From Azospirillum rugosum (GTDB taxonomy: Bacteria > Pseudomonadota > Alphaproteobacteria > Azospirillales > Azospirillaceae): a stretch of DNA of 64,000 nt. Location of the stretch: assembly GCF_017876155.1 (NCBI RefSeq), contig NZ_JAGINP010000024.1, positions 62,001 through 126,000 of the forward strand. Direction: 5' to 3'. The notes under the pieces are model-generated. The model worked only from the letters and a program-made list of their open reading frames with translations. It did no database searches and was not told where the DNA came from. The position numbers and the translations under genes are program-made. Shown here piece after piece: positions 27,674 through 35,457 of this stretch. Numbering within the stretch: position 1 is the stretch's first letter; the number at the start of each line of letters is the position of its first letter.

Positions 27674-29223
27674 CCCATGTCCGCCGCCAGCAGCGCCCGC
27701 GCGGCGTTTCGGGGTCCTTCGCGGTCCAGCAGGCTCAAGCCGTCCCGCACGCCCTTCCGGAACGGGGCGAGGCGCGGCAACGCGTCGCCGAAGATGTCGC
27801 TCCGCTCCAGGACCGCGGCGGTGAAACGGTCCACGTCGCCTCCCGCGGCCCGGTTCAGGGCGGTGATGCGCTCCTTCACCGGGTCCTGCAAGGCCACGGG
27901 GACGCGGCCGGACAGGCAGGCGATCCAGGCCGCCACCGCGAGCGTCGCGCAGGGCACCGGGCGTCCGGCCCGAAGGTTCTCCAAGGCCGGGGCCAGCAGG
28001 CGCCCATGGATCTTGCCCGACCCGTCGCGGCCGATCCGGGACAGGCTGTGCGCGATGCCGGGGTTGCGCCAGCGCAGCAGCAGCTGGCGCGCGTAGCTGT
28101 CGATGTCGTGCCCGCTGGGCGGCAGGGTGGGTTTCTGCTCATCCAGCATCAAGCGCAGGGCATAGCCGGCGAAGACCGGGTCCTCCGCCACCTCGGCCAC
28201 GGTCTCGAACCCCGCCAGCAGGCCGAGGCAGGCCAGGGCCAGATGCGTGCCGTTGAGCAGGCGCAGCTTGGAGCTTTCCCAGGGCGCCACGTCCGGCACG
28301 AACTCCGCGCCGGCGGCTTCCCAGCGGGGACGGGGGCCGTCGAACGCCTCGACCACCCACTGCCGGAACGGTTCGGTGGAGACCGGGGCCGCGTCCGCCA
28401 GCCCGAGCGTCGCGGCGGCGTCGAAGGCGTCGGTGTCCGTCGTCGCCGGCACGATCCGGTCCACCATCGAGCTGGGGAACTGCACCGACCGGCCGATCCA
28501 TTGCGCCAGCCCGTCGTCCCGCAGGGCGGCGTAGTCCAGCACCGCCTGGCGCAGCGTCCGCCCATTCGCCGTCAGGTTGTCGCAGGACATGACCACGGGC
28601 GGCCGTCGGCCCGCCTTGCGGACGAGATCCAAGCCAGCGACGAGCACGCCGAGCGCGCTTCGCGGAGCGGCGGCCCTCAGGTCCCGGCCGATGTCCGGGT
28701 GGTCGGCGCGCAGGCGCCCGGTGCCGGGGTCCAGGCAGTAGGCCGAGGCGGTCACCGTCAGGGTCACGATGCGGATCGCGGGGTCGAGAAAGCGGGCGGC
28801 CAGGGCGGCGGGGTGATCGGGGCCGTACAGCACGCCGCGCAAGCTCCCGACGACCTCCGCGCGCAGGTCGTCGTTCGAGCCGCGCTGCAGCACGGTGTAG
28901 AGCCAATCCTGAGGGCGCAGGGCATCCCGCACCACCGGGCGGACCAGACTCACCCCCAGGATTCCCCAGGGCGCCGGCGCTCCCGGCCCCTCCGCTTCGA
29001 TCGCGTGCTGGGTGAAGACGGCCTGGTGCGCGCGGTGAAAGGCGCCGCATCCCAGGTGCAGGATTCCCGGCCGGAGGGCGGCCACATCGAAAGCGGGGCG
29101 GCGAACGGTTCGGGGAAGATGGCCGAGCGTGGCAAGCGACAACCGGAGCGGGACGACGACCGGCAGATGGGGAAAAGAAGGACGACTGGTACAGGCGGTG
29201 TTCAGTGCAGGCTCATTCGGCAC
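27661..29223 (-). CDS. Mannitol dehydrogenase family protein (polyol/fructuronate reductase type)
   Basis: The 520-residue long-chain dehydrogenase has the N-terminal Rossmann domain (ILHLGCGAFHRAHQA near 54-68) and the catalytic motif KxxxxNxxH (K319, N324, H327). It oxidises a polyol such as mannitol, arabinitol or sorbitol to the ketose with NAD, or reduces fructuronate. The GTG start at 29223 has GGAGG ten bases upstream; relatives usually begin about 25 residues later, so the N-terminal tail is an extension. The HAD phosphatase follows in the same operon. No polyol ABC transporter is nearby. Confidence 0.9.
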   Translation of the reverse strand: MPNEPALNTACTSRPSFPHLPVVVPLRLSLATLGHLPRTVRRPAFDVAALRPGILHLGCGAFHRAHQAVFTQHAIEAEGPGAPAPWGILGVSLVRPVVRDALRPQDWLYTVLQRGSNDDLRAEVVGSLRGVLYGPDHPAALAARFLDPAIRIVTLTVTASAYCLDPGTGRLRADHPDIGRDLRAAAPRSALGVLVAGLDLVRKAGRRPPVVMSCDNLTANGRTLRQAVLDYAALRDDGLAQWIGRSVQFPSSMVDRIVPATTDTDAFDAAATLGLADAAPVSTEPFRQWVVEAFDGPRPRWEAAGAEFVPDVAPWESSKLRLLNGTHLALACLGLLAGFETVAEVAEDPVFAGYALRLMLDEQKPTLPPSGHDIDSYARQLLLRWRNPGIAHSLSRIGRDGSGKIHGRLLAPALENLRAGRPVPCATLAVAAWIACLSGRVPVALQDPVKERITALNRAAGGDVDRFTAAVLERSDIFGDALPRLAPFRKGVRDGLSLLDREGPRNAARALLAADMGWMR

Positions 29224-29381
29224 TTTGGCAAATCCTCCTCACCCTCCACAGGGCAAAACCGGAAGCCCGCATCAACTCGGAAAACCCTGGAGGGTTCCTG
29301 ATCCCTAAGACAAAGAGGAAATCATCGGTGATATTGCTTGCGACGCGCGACAATCCCGGGCGCTCGGAATTTACAGCACGC

Positions 29382-29411
29382 AAGTATAGGATTTTCACTA
29401 TTGTTATACTT
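29382..29411. promoter_or_regulatory. AT-rich inverted repeat AAGTATA-N16-TATACTT
   Basis: Perfect seven-base arms at 29382-29388 and 29405-29411 lie in the only strongly AT-rich part of the 325-base gap between the divergent polyol dehydrogenase and DUF707 genes. It could be an operator or promoter for either. The rest of the gap shows nothing further. Confidence 0.3.
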
Positions 29412-29548
29412 TTTCCTGTCGGAAGCGGTATACAGGACGACATGCGCACGACCACACGTGCGTTACGGTGCCCGACCATCCAGGAAACGTTCCGGCCGAT
29501 GCCGGGGTTTGTGTTGCCGCCCTACCTGCGCAAACCGAAAGGAACGTG

Positions 29549-30406
29549 ATGGGAAAGAGTCTCGTGGTGGCCCGTGTCGGGCGAAACTCGCTGCACCGCT
29601 TCTGGGTCGATCCCGGAAAGCCGCGGAACTGGGACCTCTGCCTCTGCCCGTTTCAGGAGATCGCGCCGCAGACCGACCTGGACTGCACCGTGACCAAGGT
29701 CATTCCCGGCCCGAAATGGACCGGCCTGCGGCAGCTTCTCAACGAATGGCAGGGCTGGCGCGACTATGATTACGTCTGGCTGCCGGACGACGACATCCTG
29801 GCCAGCCAGGACAGCATCGGCGCCATGTTCGACGCGGCCCGCGCGCTGGACTTCCAGCTGTTCGCGCCGGCCCTGCACGAGGCGTCGCATTACGCCCACT
29901 ACGTCGCCATGCGGAACCAGCGCTTCTTCGCACGGCGGGTCGGCTTCGTGGAAATCATGATTCCGGCCTTCAGCCGCGCCGCGCTCGACCGGCTTCTGCC
30001 GACCCTGGACCAGTCCACCACCGGCTGGGGCTGGGGCCTCGATTCCCTGTGGCCGAAGCTGCTGGACCACCGGGGGCTGGGCATCATCGACGCCGTTCCG
30101 GTCGTCCACACGCGCGCGGTGGGCCAGTTCCGCGACGCCGACCTCGGCCGGCGGGTGCTGGAGGAGTCCGACCGCATCCTGGAGACCAACGGATGCGGCC
30201 AGCGCATGGTCACCTTCGCCGGCATCGGCCCCGACCTGCGGGAGTTGCCGCTCGACCCCGACCGGCTGCTGGTGGAGCTGGTCCAGGGTTGGCAGTATCT
30301 GTTCGACCGGAACCCGCAGGCGCTGCGCTGGATCGTCGAGCAGCAGGCCCCCGTCTTCACGGAATCCTCCTACCCCGTGGCCGGCTGCCCGACCAGCCCT
30401 TGCTGA
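29549..30406 (+). CDS. DUF707 family glycosyltransferase-like protein
   Basis: The 285-residue protein matches DUF707, a family with a GT-A-like look. An acidic metal-binding motif DYVWLPDDDI has the DDD at 80-82, and conserved aromatic stretches such as GWGWGLDSLWPKLL follow. AAAGGA lies seven bases before the chosen ATG; an in-frame upstream extension to 29468 is less likely. The substrate is unknown. It is not visibly in an operon, since 216 bases separate it from the MFS gene. Confidence 0.8.
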   Translation: MGKSLVVARVGRNSLHRFWVDPGKPRNWDLCLCPFQEIAPQTDLDCTVTKVIPGPKWTGLRQLLNEWQGWRDYDYVWLPDDDILASQDSIGAMFDAARALDFQLFAPALHEASHYAHYVAMRNQRFFARRVGFVEIMIPAFSRAALDRLLPTLDQSTTGWGWGLDSLWPKLLDHRGLGIIDAVPVVHTRAVGQFRDADLGRRVLEESDRILETNGCGQRMVTFAGIGPDLRELPLDPDRLLVELVQGWQYLFDRNPQALRWIVEQQAPVFTESSYPVAGCPTSPC

Positions 30407-30622
30407 GCCGTCATCCCGCGTGACGAGGCCGGTTCGCCTGCGGGCGGGAGCCAGCCTTGTCACAGGCCCGGGTCCCGGGCATCAATGTCTCATTAACCAT
30501 AAAATCCGACACTCGCGTCAGTCCTGACGGCGTCGTGACGTCCCCACGACCGCCGGGCGAAGCCGCGGTTTTCCGCGCCCTCTCCGACCCGCAAAGACGG
30601 GTCCTTCAAAGGATTCGCGATC

Positions 30623-31798
30623 GTGTCTGGCCTCAGCCAATTCCGGCTGCTCACGCTGCATTACGGCTTTTACCAGCTTGCCGCCGCGCTGGCGGGCGGC
30701 TTCGTGGGCGCCTATCTGCTGAAGCTCGGCTTCAGCCTGCCCACGGCGCTGCTGGCCTACGCGGCCTTGCTCACCTGCCGCTTCGGCCTGCGCCTCGTGG
30801 CGCTGTCCGCGGCGCGGCGCCTGGGGTTCCGGACCACGATCATGCTGGGGGCCGGTCTCGCGGCCGCGCAGTTCCTGCCCTTGATGAAGGCGGGCGAGCC
30901 GCTCTGGTTCGCGGTCTGGCTGCTGATCGTCTCGCTGGCGGAGTCCCTTTACTGGCCGGTGTACCACGCGGCGGCCGCGGTCACCGGTGGCGAGGGGTCG
31001 CGCGGGCGGGAGCTTGGGATCCGCACGGCCGTCGGCGCTCTGGTCGGCGTGCTCGGGCCCCTGGCCGGCGGCTTCCTGCTGGAACGCTTCGGCCCGACGG
31101 TGGATTTCGGGATCGCGGCGGCCTTGGCGCTGGCGTCGGTCCTGCCGCTGACGGCCTTGCGCGCCATCCCCGCCGGCCCGGTTCCCAGCCTGCGGGAGTC
31201 CGTGCGGGCCATCGACCGGGCCGGGATCCTGACCTTCGCCGCCGACGGCTGGATGGCCTCCGGCCTGGCGATGGCCTGGCCGATGGTCCTGTTCGGGTCG
31301 CTGGGTTCCCATTACGAGTCCTTCGGCATCGCCAACGCCGCCGCCGGCGTGGCCGGCGCCGCGGCCGGGCTGGTCTGCGGTCACGCCATCGACCGGGGCG
31401 AGCGCGACCGCTGCCTCGCCCTGGTGTGCCTCGCACTGGCCCTGGGCTTCGCCCTGCGGGCCTGCGCCAGCTGGTCGCCCCTGGCTGCCACCATCGCCAA
31501 CGCCACCGGCGCCGCCATCGCCGGCTTCTACACGCCCGTGGTGATGAGCACGGTCTACGACCAGGCCAAGCGCTCCGGCGCCGCCTACCGGTTCCACTTC
31601 GCGGCGGAAGCCGGATGGGACGCCGGAGCGGTCGCCGGCTGCCTCGCCGCGGCGGCCGTGGCCGCGGTGACCGTGGCGCCGTCCCTGTCGCTGCTGCCCG
31701 CGGCGCTGGGCGTGGCGGCGGTCTATTGGTGCGTGCGCGGCCAGGCCGCCCCGGCGCCGCGGTCCCTCCCCGTGGCCGACGCCGTCACGGCGGGATAG
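30623..31798 (+). CDS. MFS transporter
   Basis: The 391-residue, strongly hydrophobic protein has roughly 11-12 membrane helices in the major-facilitator pattern, with a central charged loop near 195-205 (LRESVRAIDRAG). The start is GTG, with AGGA nine bases upstream. I see no motif that fixes the substrate; the family includes drug exporters and sugar or metabolite carriers. It converges on the unknown gene pair, with only one base between the coding ends. Confidence 0.8.
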   Translation: MSGLSQFRLLTLHYGFYQLAAALAGGFVGAYLLKLGFSLPTALLAYAALLTCRFGLRLVALSAARRLGFRTTIMLGAGLAAAQFLPLMKAGEPLWFAVWLLIVSLAESLYWPVYHAAAAVTGGEGSRGRELGIRTAVGALVGVLGPLAGGFLLERFGPTVDFGIAAALALASVLPLTALRAIPAGPVPSLRESVRAIDRAGILTFAADGWMASGLAMAWPMVLFGSLGSHYESFGIANAAAGVAGAAAGLVCGHAIDRGERDRCLALVCLALALGFALRACASWSPLAATIANATGAAIAGFYTPVVMSTVYDQAKRSGAAYRFHFAAEAGWDAGAVAGCLAAAAVAAVTVAPSLSLLPAALGVAAVYWCVRGQAAPAPRSLPVADAVTAG

Positions 31799-32362
31799 TC
31801 AGCCGGAATTCTGCCGGCGCCTGTAGAACTTGTTGAAGGGGGGCGCGTCAAGAGGCGAGATGGTCTTGAGTGGTGGGCTATGCGTGGCGATCACGTCGAA
31901 CGTCACGCCAAGCATTTCCTGATTGATGTGCCGCCGGGAAAGAATATAGAGAAGTTCAGGGTGCCAGTTTTGCGGATGCACCTTGAGTATGGCTTCGGAT
32001 GCGAACCTCAGCGCCGCCAACTCCTGAAGCTTGCTGGCAATCTTGATCGTCCTTTGGTCGCAATCGCGAAGACCATCCTCGCTTATCTGAACAATACGGT
32101 AGCGAGAGAGTCGGAAAACCAAAATGCCGGCCAATTTACCGACGGAAAGCCCATGGAAATCCTGCTCGACCTTCATTCGGCGGGTGACCATAATGATCAG
32201 GTCTTTTCTGGCCTCACTCAGTGCCAGCGCAAGTTCATTTGCCGTGATGTCGATTGCTGCATCCGGTATGCCGGTCTCTTCGGCGATCTCCGCAACCGCA
32301 TCAGCAAATATGTTCGCAAGCTCGTCCTGAATGCGCCCAGGCAATAAGTCGGCGTCGCTCAT
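31799..32362 (-). CDS. Unknown protein (187 aa), second gene of an AT-richer pair
   Basis: The predicted soluble protein is helical, with charged N-terminal segments (DELANIFADAVAEIAEETG, then RKDLIIMVTRRMKVEQ). A mixed middle (LAGILVFRLSRYRIVQIS) is followed by NWHPELLYILSRRHINQEM and a basic tail. No known domain is recognised. Its ATG overlaps the stop of the upstream small gene by one base (TGATG), so the two are co-translated. The DNA is visibly lower in GC than the flanks and uses A/T-ending codons more often, which suggests horizontal acquisition. A toxin, defence or ABC-3C-like accessory component is possible but unproven. Confidence 0.65.
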   Translation of the reverse strand: MSDADLLPGRIQDELANIFADAVAEIAEETGIPDAAIDITANELALALSEARKDLIIMVTRRMKVEQDFHGLSVGKLAGILVFRLSRYRIVQISEDGLRDCDQRTIKIASKLQELAALRFASEAILKVHPQNWHPELLYILSRRHINQEMLGVTFDVIATHSPPLKTISPLDAPPFNKFYRRRQNSG

Positions 32363-32559
32363 CAGTCAAACTCAGCCGCATACTGATAAATCGGCTGCCA
32401 GTCCGCCTTCTCGGTCACGCGGTTCTGGATGATCGCCGACACGTCTTCAGGAGTGCACACGCCCGAGTTTACGCGCACTTCGGAGCTGGCGCTTGACCGA
32501 GCGGCCCGCACCTTCTCGACGAAAAGACCCCTGTTGGCCTTGATCTCAGCCAAGTTCAT
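32362..32559 (-). CDS. Unknown small protein (65 aa), first gene of the AT-richer pair
   Basis: The 65-residue acidic/basic protein (MNLAEIKANRGLFVEKVRAA at the start, VCTPEDVSAIIQNRV in the middle) has no recognised domain. I chose the ATG at 32559 because GGGGGA precedes it; an in-frame start at 32595 is possible but lies on the leader. A good promoter is visible 50-80 bases upstream. Small-then-larger overlapping genes resemble toxin-antitoxin order, but neither protein matches a family I know. Confidence 0.6.
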   Translation of the reverse strand: MNLAEIKANRGLFVEKVRAARSSASSEVRVNSGVCTPEDVSAIIQNRVTEKADWQPIYQYAAEFD

Positions 32560-32609
32560 TGTTTCCCCCGCCGGCCCCATCCAGACAGGAACCATCGCAT
32601 TGACCGCGG

Positions 32610-32639
32610 GCTATATCAATGTGACATGTGGCGAGTCAA
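32610..32639 (-). promoter_or_regulatory. Sigma-70-like promoter of the unknown gene pair
   Basis: On the minus strand TTGACT (32639-32634) and TATAGC (32615-32610) are 18 bases apart, placing a start near 32603, about 45 bases before the small gene. The surrounding gap 32560-32911 is AT-rich and holds no other feature I can support. Confidence 0.5.
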
Positions 32640-32911
32640 GCGCCGAAAGTCATAGGCTTCCAACTCCTTGCCAACATTCATTCAATCGCATTCACAACAA
32701 GAATAGAAGTCGGGAAGGGAAAGACGATTACTGCATCTCGTGCCACCGCCGCTGATCCATTGCCTCCATCGGAAAGGCGGTTCAGGCAAGCGATACGATC
32801 GTAGTCCAAGGGGCAGATTCTCGGACGTGCGATGCGTGGCCGGGCCCAGGGAAATCTTTGGCCGTCCCGAGCATTGAAAGCCTCGTAGCCAATTGCTGGC
32901 CGGGGATGCTG

Positions 32912-34498
32912 ATGACCGGATTTCGACACGCGCTTGCGGGCTGTCTCTTAGCGGTGACGCTCGCCATGGCGGGCGCGCCGCTCAGGGCGGACCCGGTGCC
33001 GAAGGACGTGCTCGTGGTCGGGCAGATCGCGGAGCCGGCGTCGCTCGACCCCGCGGTCAGCACCGCGACCAACGACTTCCGCATCCTGGTCAACCTCTAT
33101 GAAGGGCTGGTCCGCTACAAGCCCGGAACGCTGGAGGTCGAGCCTGCGCTGGCCGAGCGCTGGACGGTGTCCGACGACGGGCTGACCTACCTGTTCACGC
33201 TGCGCGACGGCGTCACCTTCCACGACGGCACGCCCTTCGACGCGCAGGCGGTGAAGTTCAATTTCGACCGCCTGCTGGACAAGACCCACCCGGCGGCGGA
33301 CACCGGGCCTTTCCCGCTCGCCTTCTTCTTCTCCGCGATCGACCGCGTCGAGGCGCCGGACCCGCGCACCGTCCGCATCACGCTGAAGGAGCCTTTCGCG
33401 CCCTTCCTGTCCAACCTCGCCTACCCCACGGGCCTGATGGTCTCCCCCAACGCGGTGATGAGTCGGCGCAAGGGGTTCGGCCGACAGCCGGTCGGCACGG
33501 GCCCGTTCCGCTTCGTGGAGTGGCAGGGCAGCCGGCGCGTGGTCATCGAGCGGAACCCAAACTATTGGGGTCCGCCCGCCAAGCTGCGCTCGGTGATCTT
33601 CCGCCCGGTCACCGACCCGAACACCCGCGCGATGGAGATGCTGGCCGGTGGCCTCGACGTGATGGTGGAGGTGCCGGCCGACGCCCTGTCGCAGTTCCGC
33701 GACGAGGACGGGTTCCGCATCCACGAGCAGGCCGGCCCGCATCTCTGGTTCCTGATCCTGAACACCCGGCACGGGCCGCTGAAGGACCGGCGCGTCCGTC
33801 AGGCGGTCAATTACGCCATCGACAAGCGGGCCATCGCCGACAGCATCCTGCAAGGCACGGCGATCCCGGCCCGCGGACCCGTCGCCCCGGCCTTCGACTG
33901 GGCCACGGACCCGGCCATCACCGGCTACCCCTACGACCCCAACCGGGCGCGGGCGCTGCTGAAGGAGGCGGGGGCGGAGGGCGCGTCGCTGACCTTCCTG
34001 GTGGCGGAGGGCGGGTCCGGAATGCTCGACCCCATCGCCATGGGCACGGCGATCCAGGCGAACCTCGCCGCAGTCGGGCTGAAGGTCACCATCCGGACCT
34101 ACGAGTGGAACAGCTACCTCGCGCGGGTGAACGGCGGGCTCGGCGATAAATCGGATGTTGGCACGGCCGACATGGCGGAGATGGCCTGGATGACCAATGA
34201 CCCGGACACCCTGCCCTACCTGACCCTGCGGTCCGACGCGCTGCCGGAAAAGGGCGGCTTCAACTCCGGCTACTACGCGAACCCGACGCTCGACCGCCTC
34301 CTGGAGCAGGCGCGGCGCAGCGGCAACCAGGCCGAACGCGGGGACCTGTACCGGCGCGCGGAGCGGATCGTCGTGGAGGACGCCCCTCTCGCCTTCGTCG
34401 CGCACTGGAAGCAGAACGCGGTCACCACCGCGGCCGTGCGGGGCTTCGCCTTGCAGCCGTCCTTCTTCCTGCTGCTCGACCGCGTGTCGAAGGACTGA
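32912..34498 (+). CDS. Oligopeptide-type ABC transporter substrate-binding protein
   Basis: The roughly 528-residue protein has a Sec signal (hydrophobic run, then PLRADP near 27-32) and the large periplasmic SBP_bac_5 fold: AEPASLDPAVSTATND near the start, LRDGVTFHDGTPFDA, and PVGTGPFRFVEW. Relatives bind di- or oligopeptides, nickel complexes or other small ligands. The first of two ATGs six bases apart (32906) is equally possible; GGGGA favours 32912. It heads an operon with a DppB-type permease (11-base gap) and the fused permease/ATPase. Confidence 0.9.
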   Translation: MTGFRHALAGCLLAVTLAMAGAPLRADPVPKDVLVVGQIAEPASLDPAVSTATNDFRILVNLYEGLVRYKPGTLEVEPALAERWTVSDDGLTYLFTLRDGVTFHDGTPFDAQAVKFNFDRLLDKTHPAADTGPFPLAFFFSAIDRVEAPDPRTVRITLKEPFAPFLSNLAYPTGLMVSPNAVMSRRKGFGRQPVGTGPFRFVEWQGSRRVVIERNPNYWGPPAKLRSVIFRPVTDPNTRAMEMLAGGLDVMVEVPADALSQFRDEDGFRIHEQAGPHLWFLILNTRHGPLKDRRVRQAVNYAIDKRAIADSILQGTAIPARGPVAPAFDWATDPAITGYPYDPNRARALLKEAGAEGASLTFLVAEGGSGMLDPIAMGTAIQANLAAVGLKVTIRTYEWNSYLARVNGGLGDKSDVGTADMAEMAWMTNDPDTLPYLTLRSDALPEKGGFNSGYYANPTLDRLLEQARRSGNQAERGDLYRRAERIVVEDAPLAFVAHWKQNAVTTAAVRGFALQPSFFLLLDRVSKD

Positions 34499-34509
34499 GG
34501 GGCGCGCCC

Positions 34510-35457
34510 GTGGCTTCCTACATCCTCGGCCGGATTCTGGCGCTGGTGCCCGTGCTGTTCGGGCTCAGCGTCATCGTTTTCCTGATCATGGCGCTGATCC
34601 CCGGCGACCCGGCGACCGCGATCCTCGGCCCCTACGCGACGCCGGAGAACGTCGCCCGGATCAACCACGACCTGGGCCTCGACCGCAGCCTGCCGGTGCG
34701 TTACGCGACGTGGCTCGGCCATGTGCTGGCGGGTGACCTCGGCCGCTCGTCCAGCCTCAACCGACCGGTGCTGGACGAGGTGGCGGAGCGGTTTTCGGCC
34801 ACCCTGGTGCTGGCCGGCGCGGCGCTCGTGCTGGCCTCCATCCTCGGGCTGCTGGCGGGCATCGTCTCCGCGGTGCGGCAGTTCGGGCTGGCGGACAAGC
34901 TGGTGACGTTGGCGGTCCTGATCGGCATCTCCATGCCGACCTTCTGGCTGGGCCTGCTGCTGATCCTGGCCTTCGCCGTCCGCCTGCGCCTGCTGCCGGT
35001 GAGCGGCATGTTTTCGATCTACGGCGGCGGCGACCTGCCCGACCTGCTGCGGCATCTGGCGCTGCCCGCCGCGACGCTGGCCGTTGTGGCCGCCGGGGTG
35101 ATCGCGCGGCTGACCCGGTCGGCCATGCTGGACGTGCTGCGCCAGGATTTCGTGCGCACCGCCCGCGCCAAGGGCCTGACGGAGCGCCGCGTGGTGTTCG
35201 GCCACGCGCTGCGGGCGGCCCTGGTCACGGTGATCCCGGTGATCGGCATCCAGGCCGGCTTCGTGCTGGGCGGTGCGGTCTACATCGAGACGGTGTTCCA
35301 GTGGCCCGGCATCGGCCGCATGCTGGTCAACGCCATCGCCACGCGCGACGTCCTGCTGGTGCAGGGCGGGGTTTTGGTGGTCGCGACCAGCTATGTGCTG
35401 TTCAACCTGCTGGCCGACGTCCTGCAACGCCTGCTGGACCCAAGGATCGCGCCATGA
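34510..35457 (+). CDS. ABC transporter permease, DppB/OppB type
   Basis: The 315-residue inner-membrane protein has six helices and the DppB N-terminus (YILGRILALVPVLFGLSVIVF). The EAA loop for ATPase contact reads DFVRTARAKGLTERRV. The start is GTG directly after the binding-protein stop. The end overlaps the fused permease/ATPase gene by four bases (ATGA), so translation is coupled. It should pair with the DppC-like domain of that fusion. Confidence 0.92.
   Translation: MASYILGRILALVPVLFGLSVIVFLIMALIPGDPATAILGPYATPENVARINHDLGLDRSLPVRYATWLGHVLAGDLGRSSSLNRPVLDEVAERFSATLVLAGAALVLASILGLLAGIVSAVRQFGLADKLVTLAVLIGISMPTFWLGLLLILAFAVRLRLLPVSGMFSIYGGGDLPDLLRHLALPAATLAVVAAGVIARLTRSAMLDVLRQDFVRTARAKGLTERRVVFGHALRAALVTVIPVIGIQAGFVLGGAVYIETVFQWPGIGRMLVNAIATRDVLLVQGGVLVVATSYVLFNLLADVLQRLLDPRIAP

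Noticed and set aside
31803..31819. Small hairpin GCCGG-N7-CCGGC as a terminator between convergent genes
   Set aside because: The five-base stem without a T run is too weak to separate from chance in GC-rich DNA.
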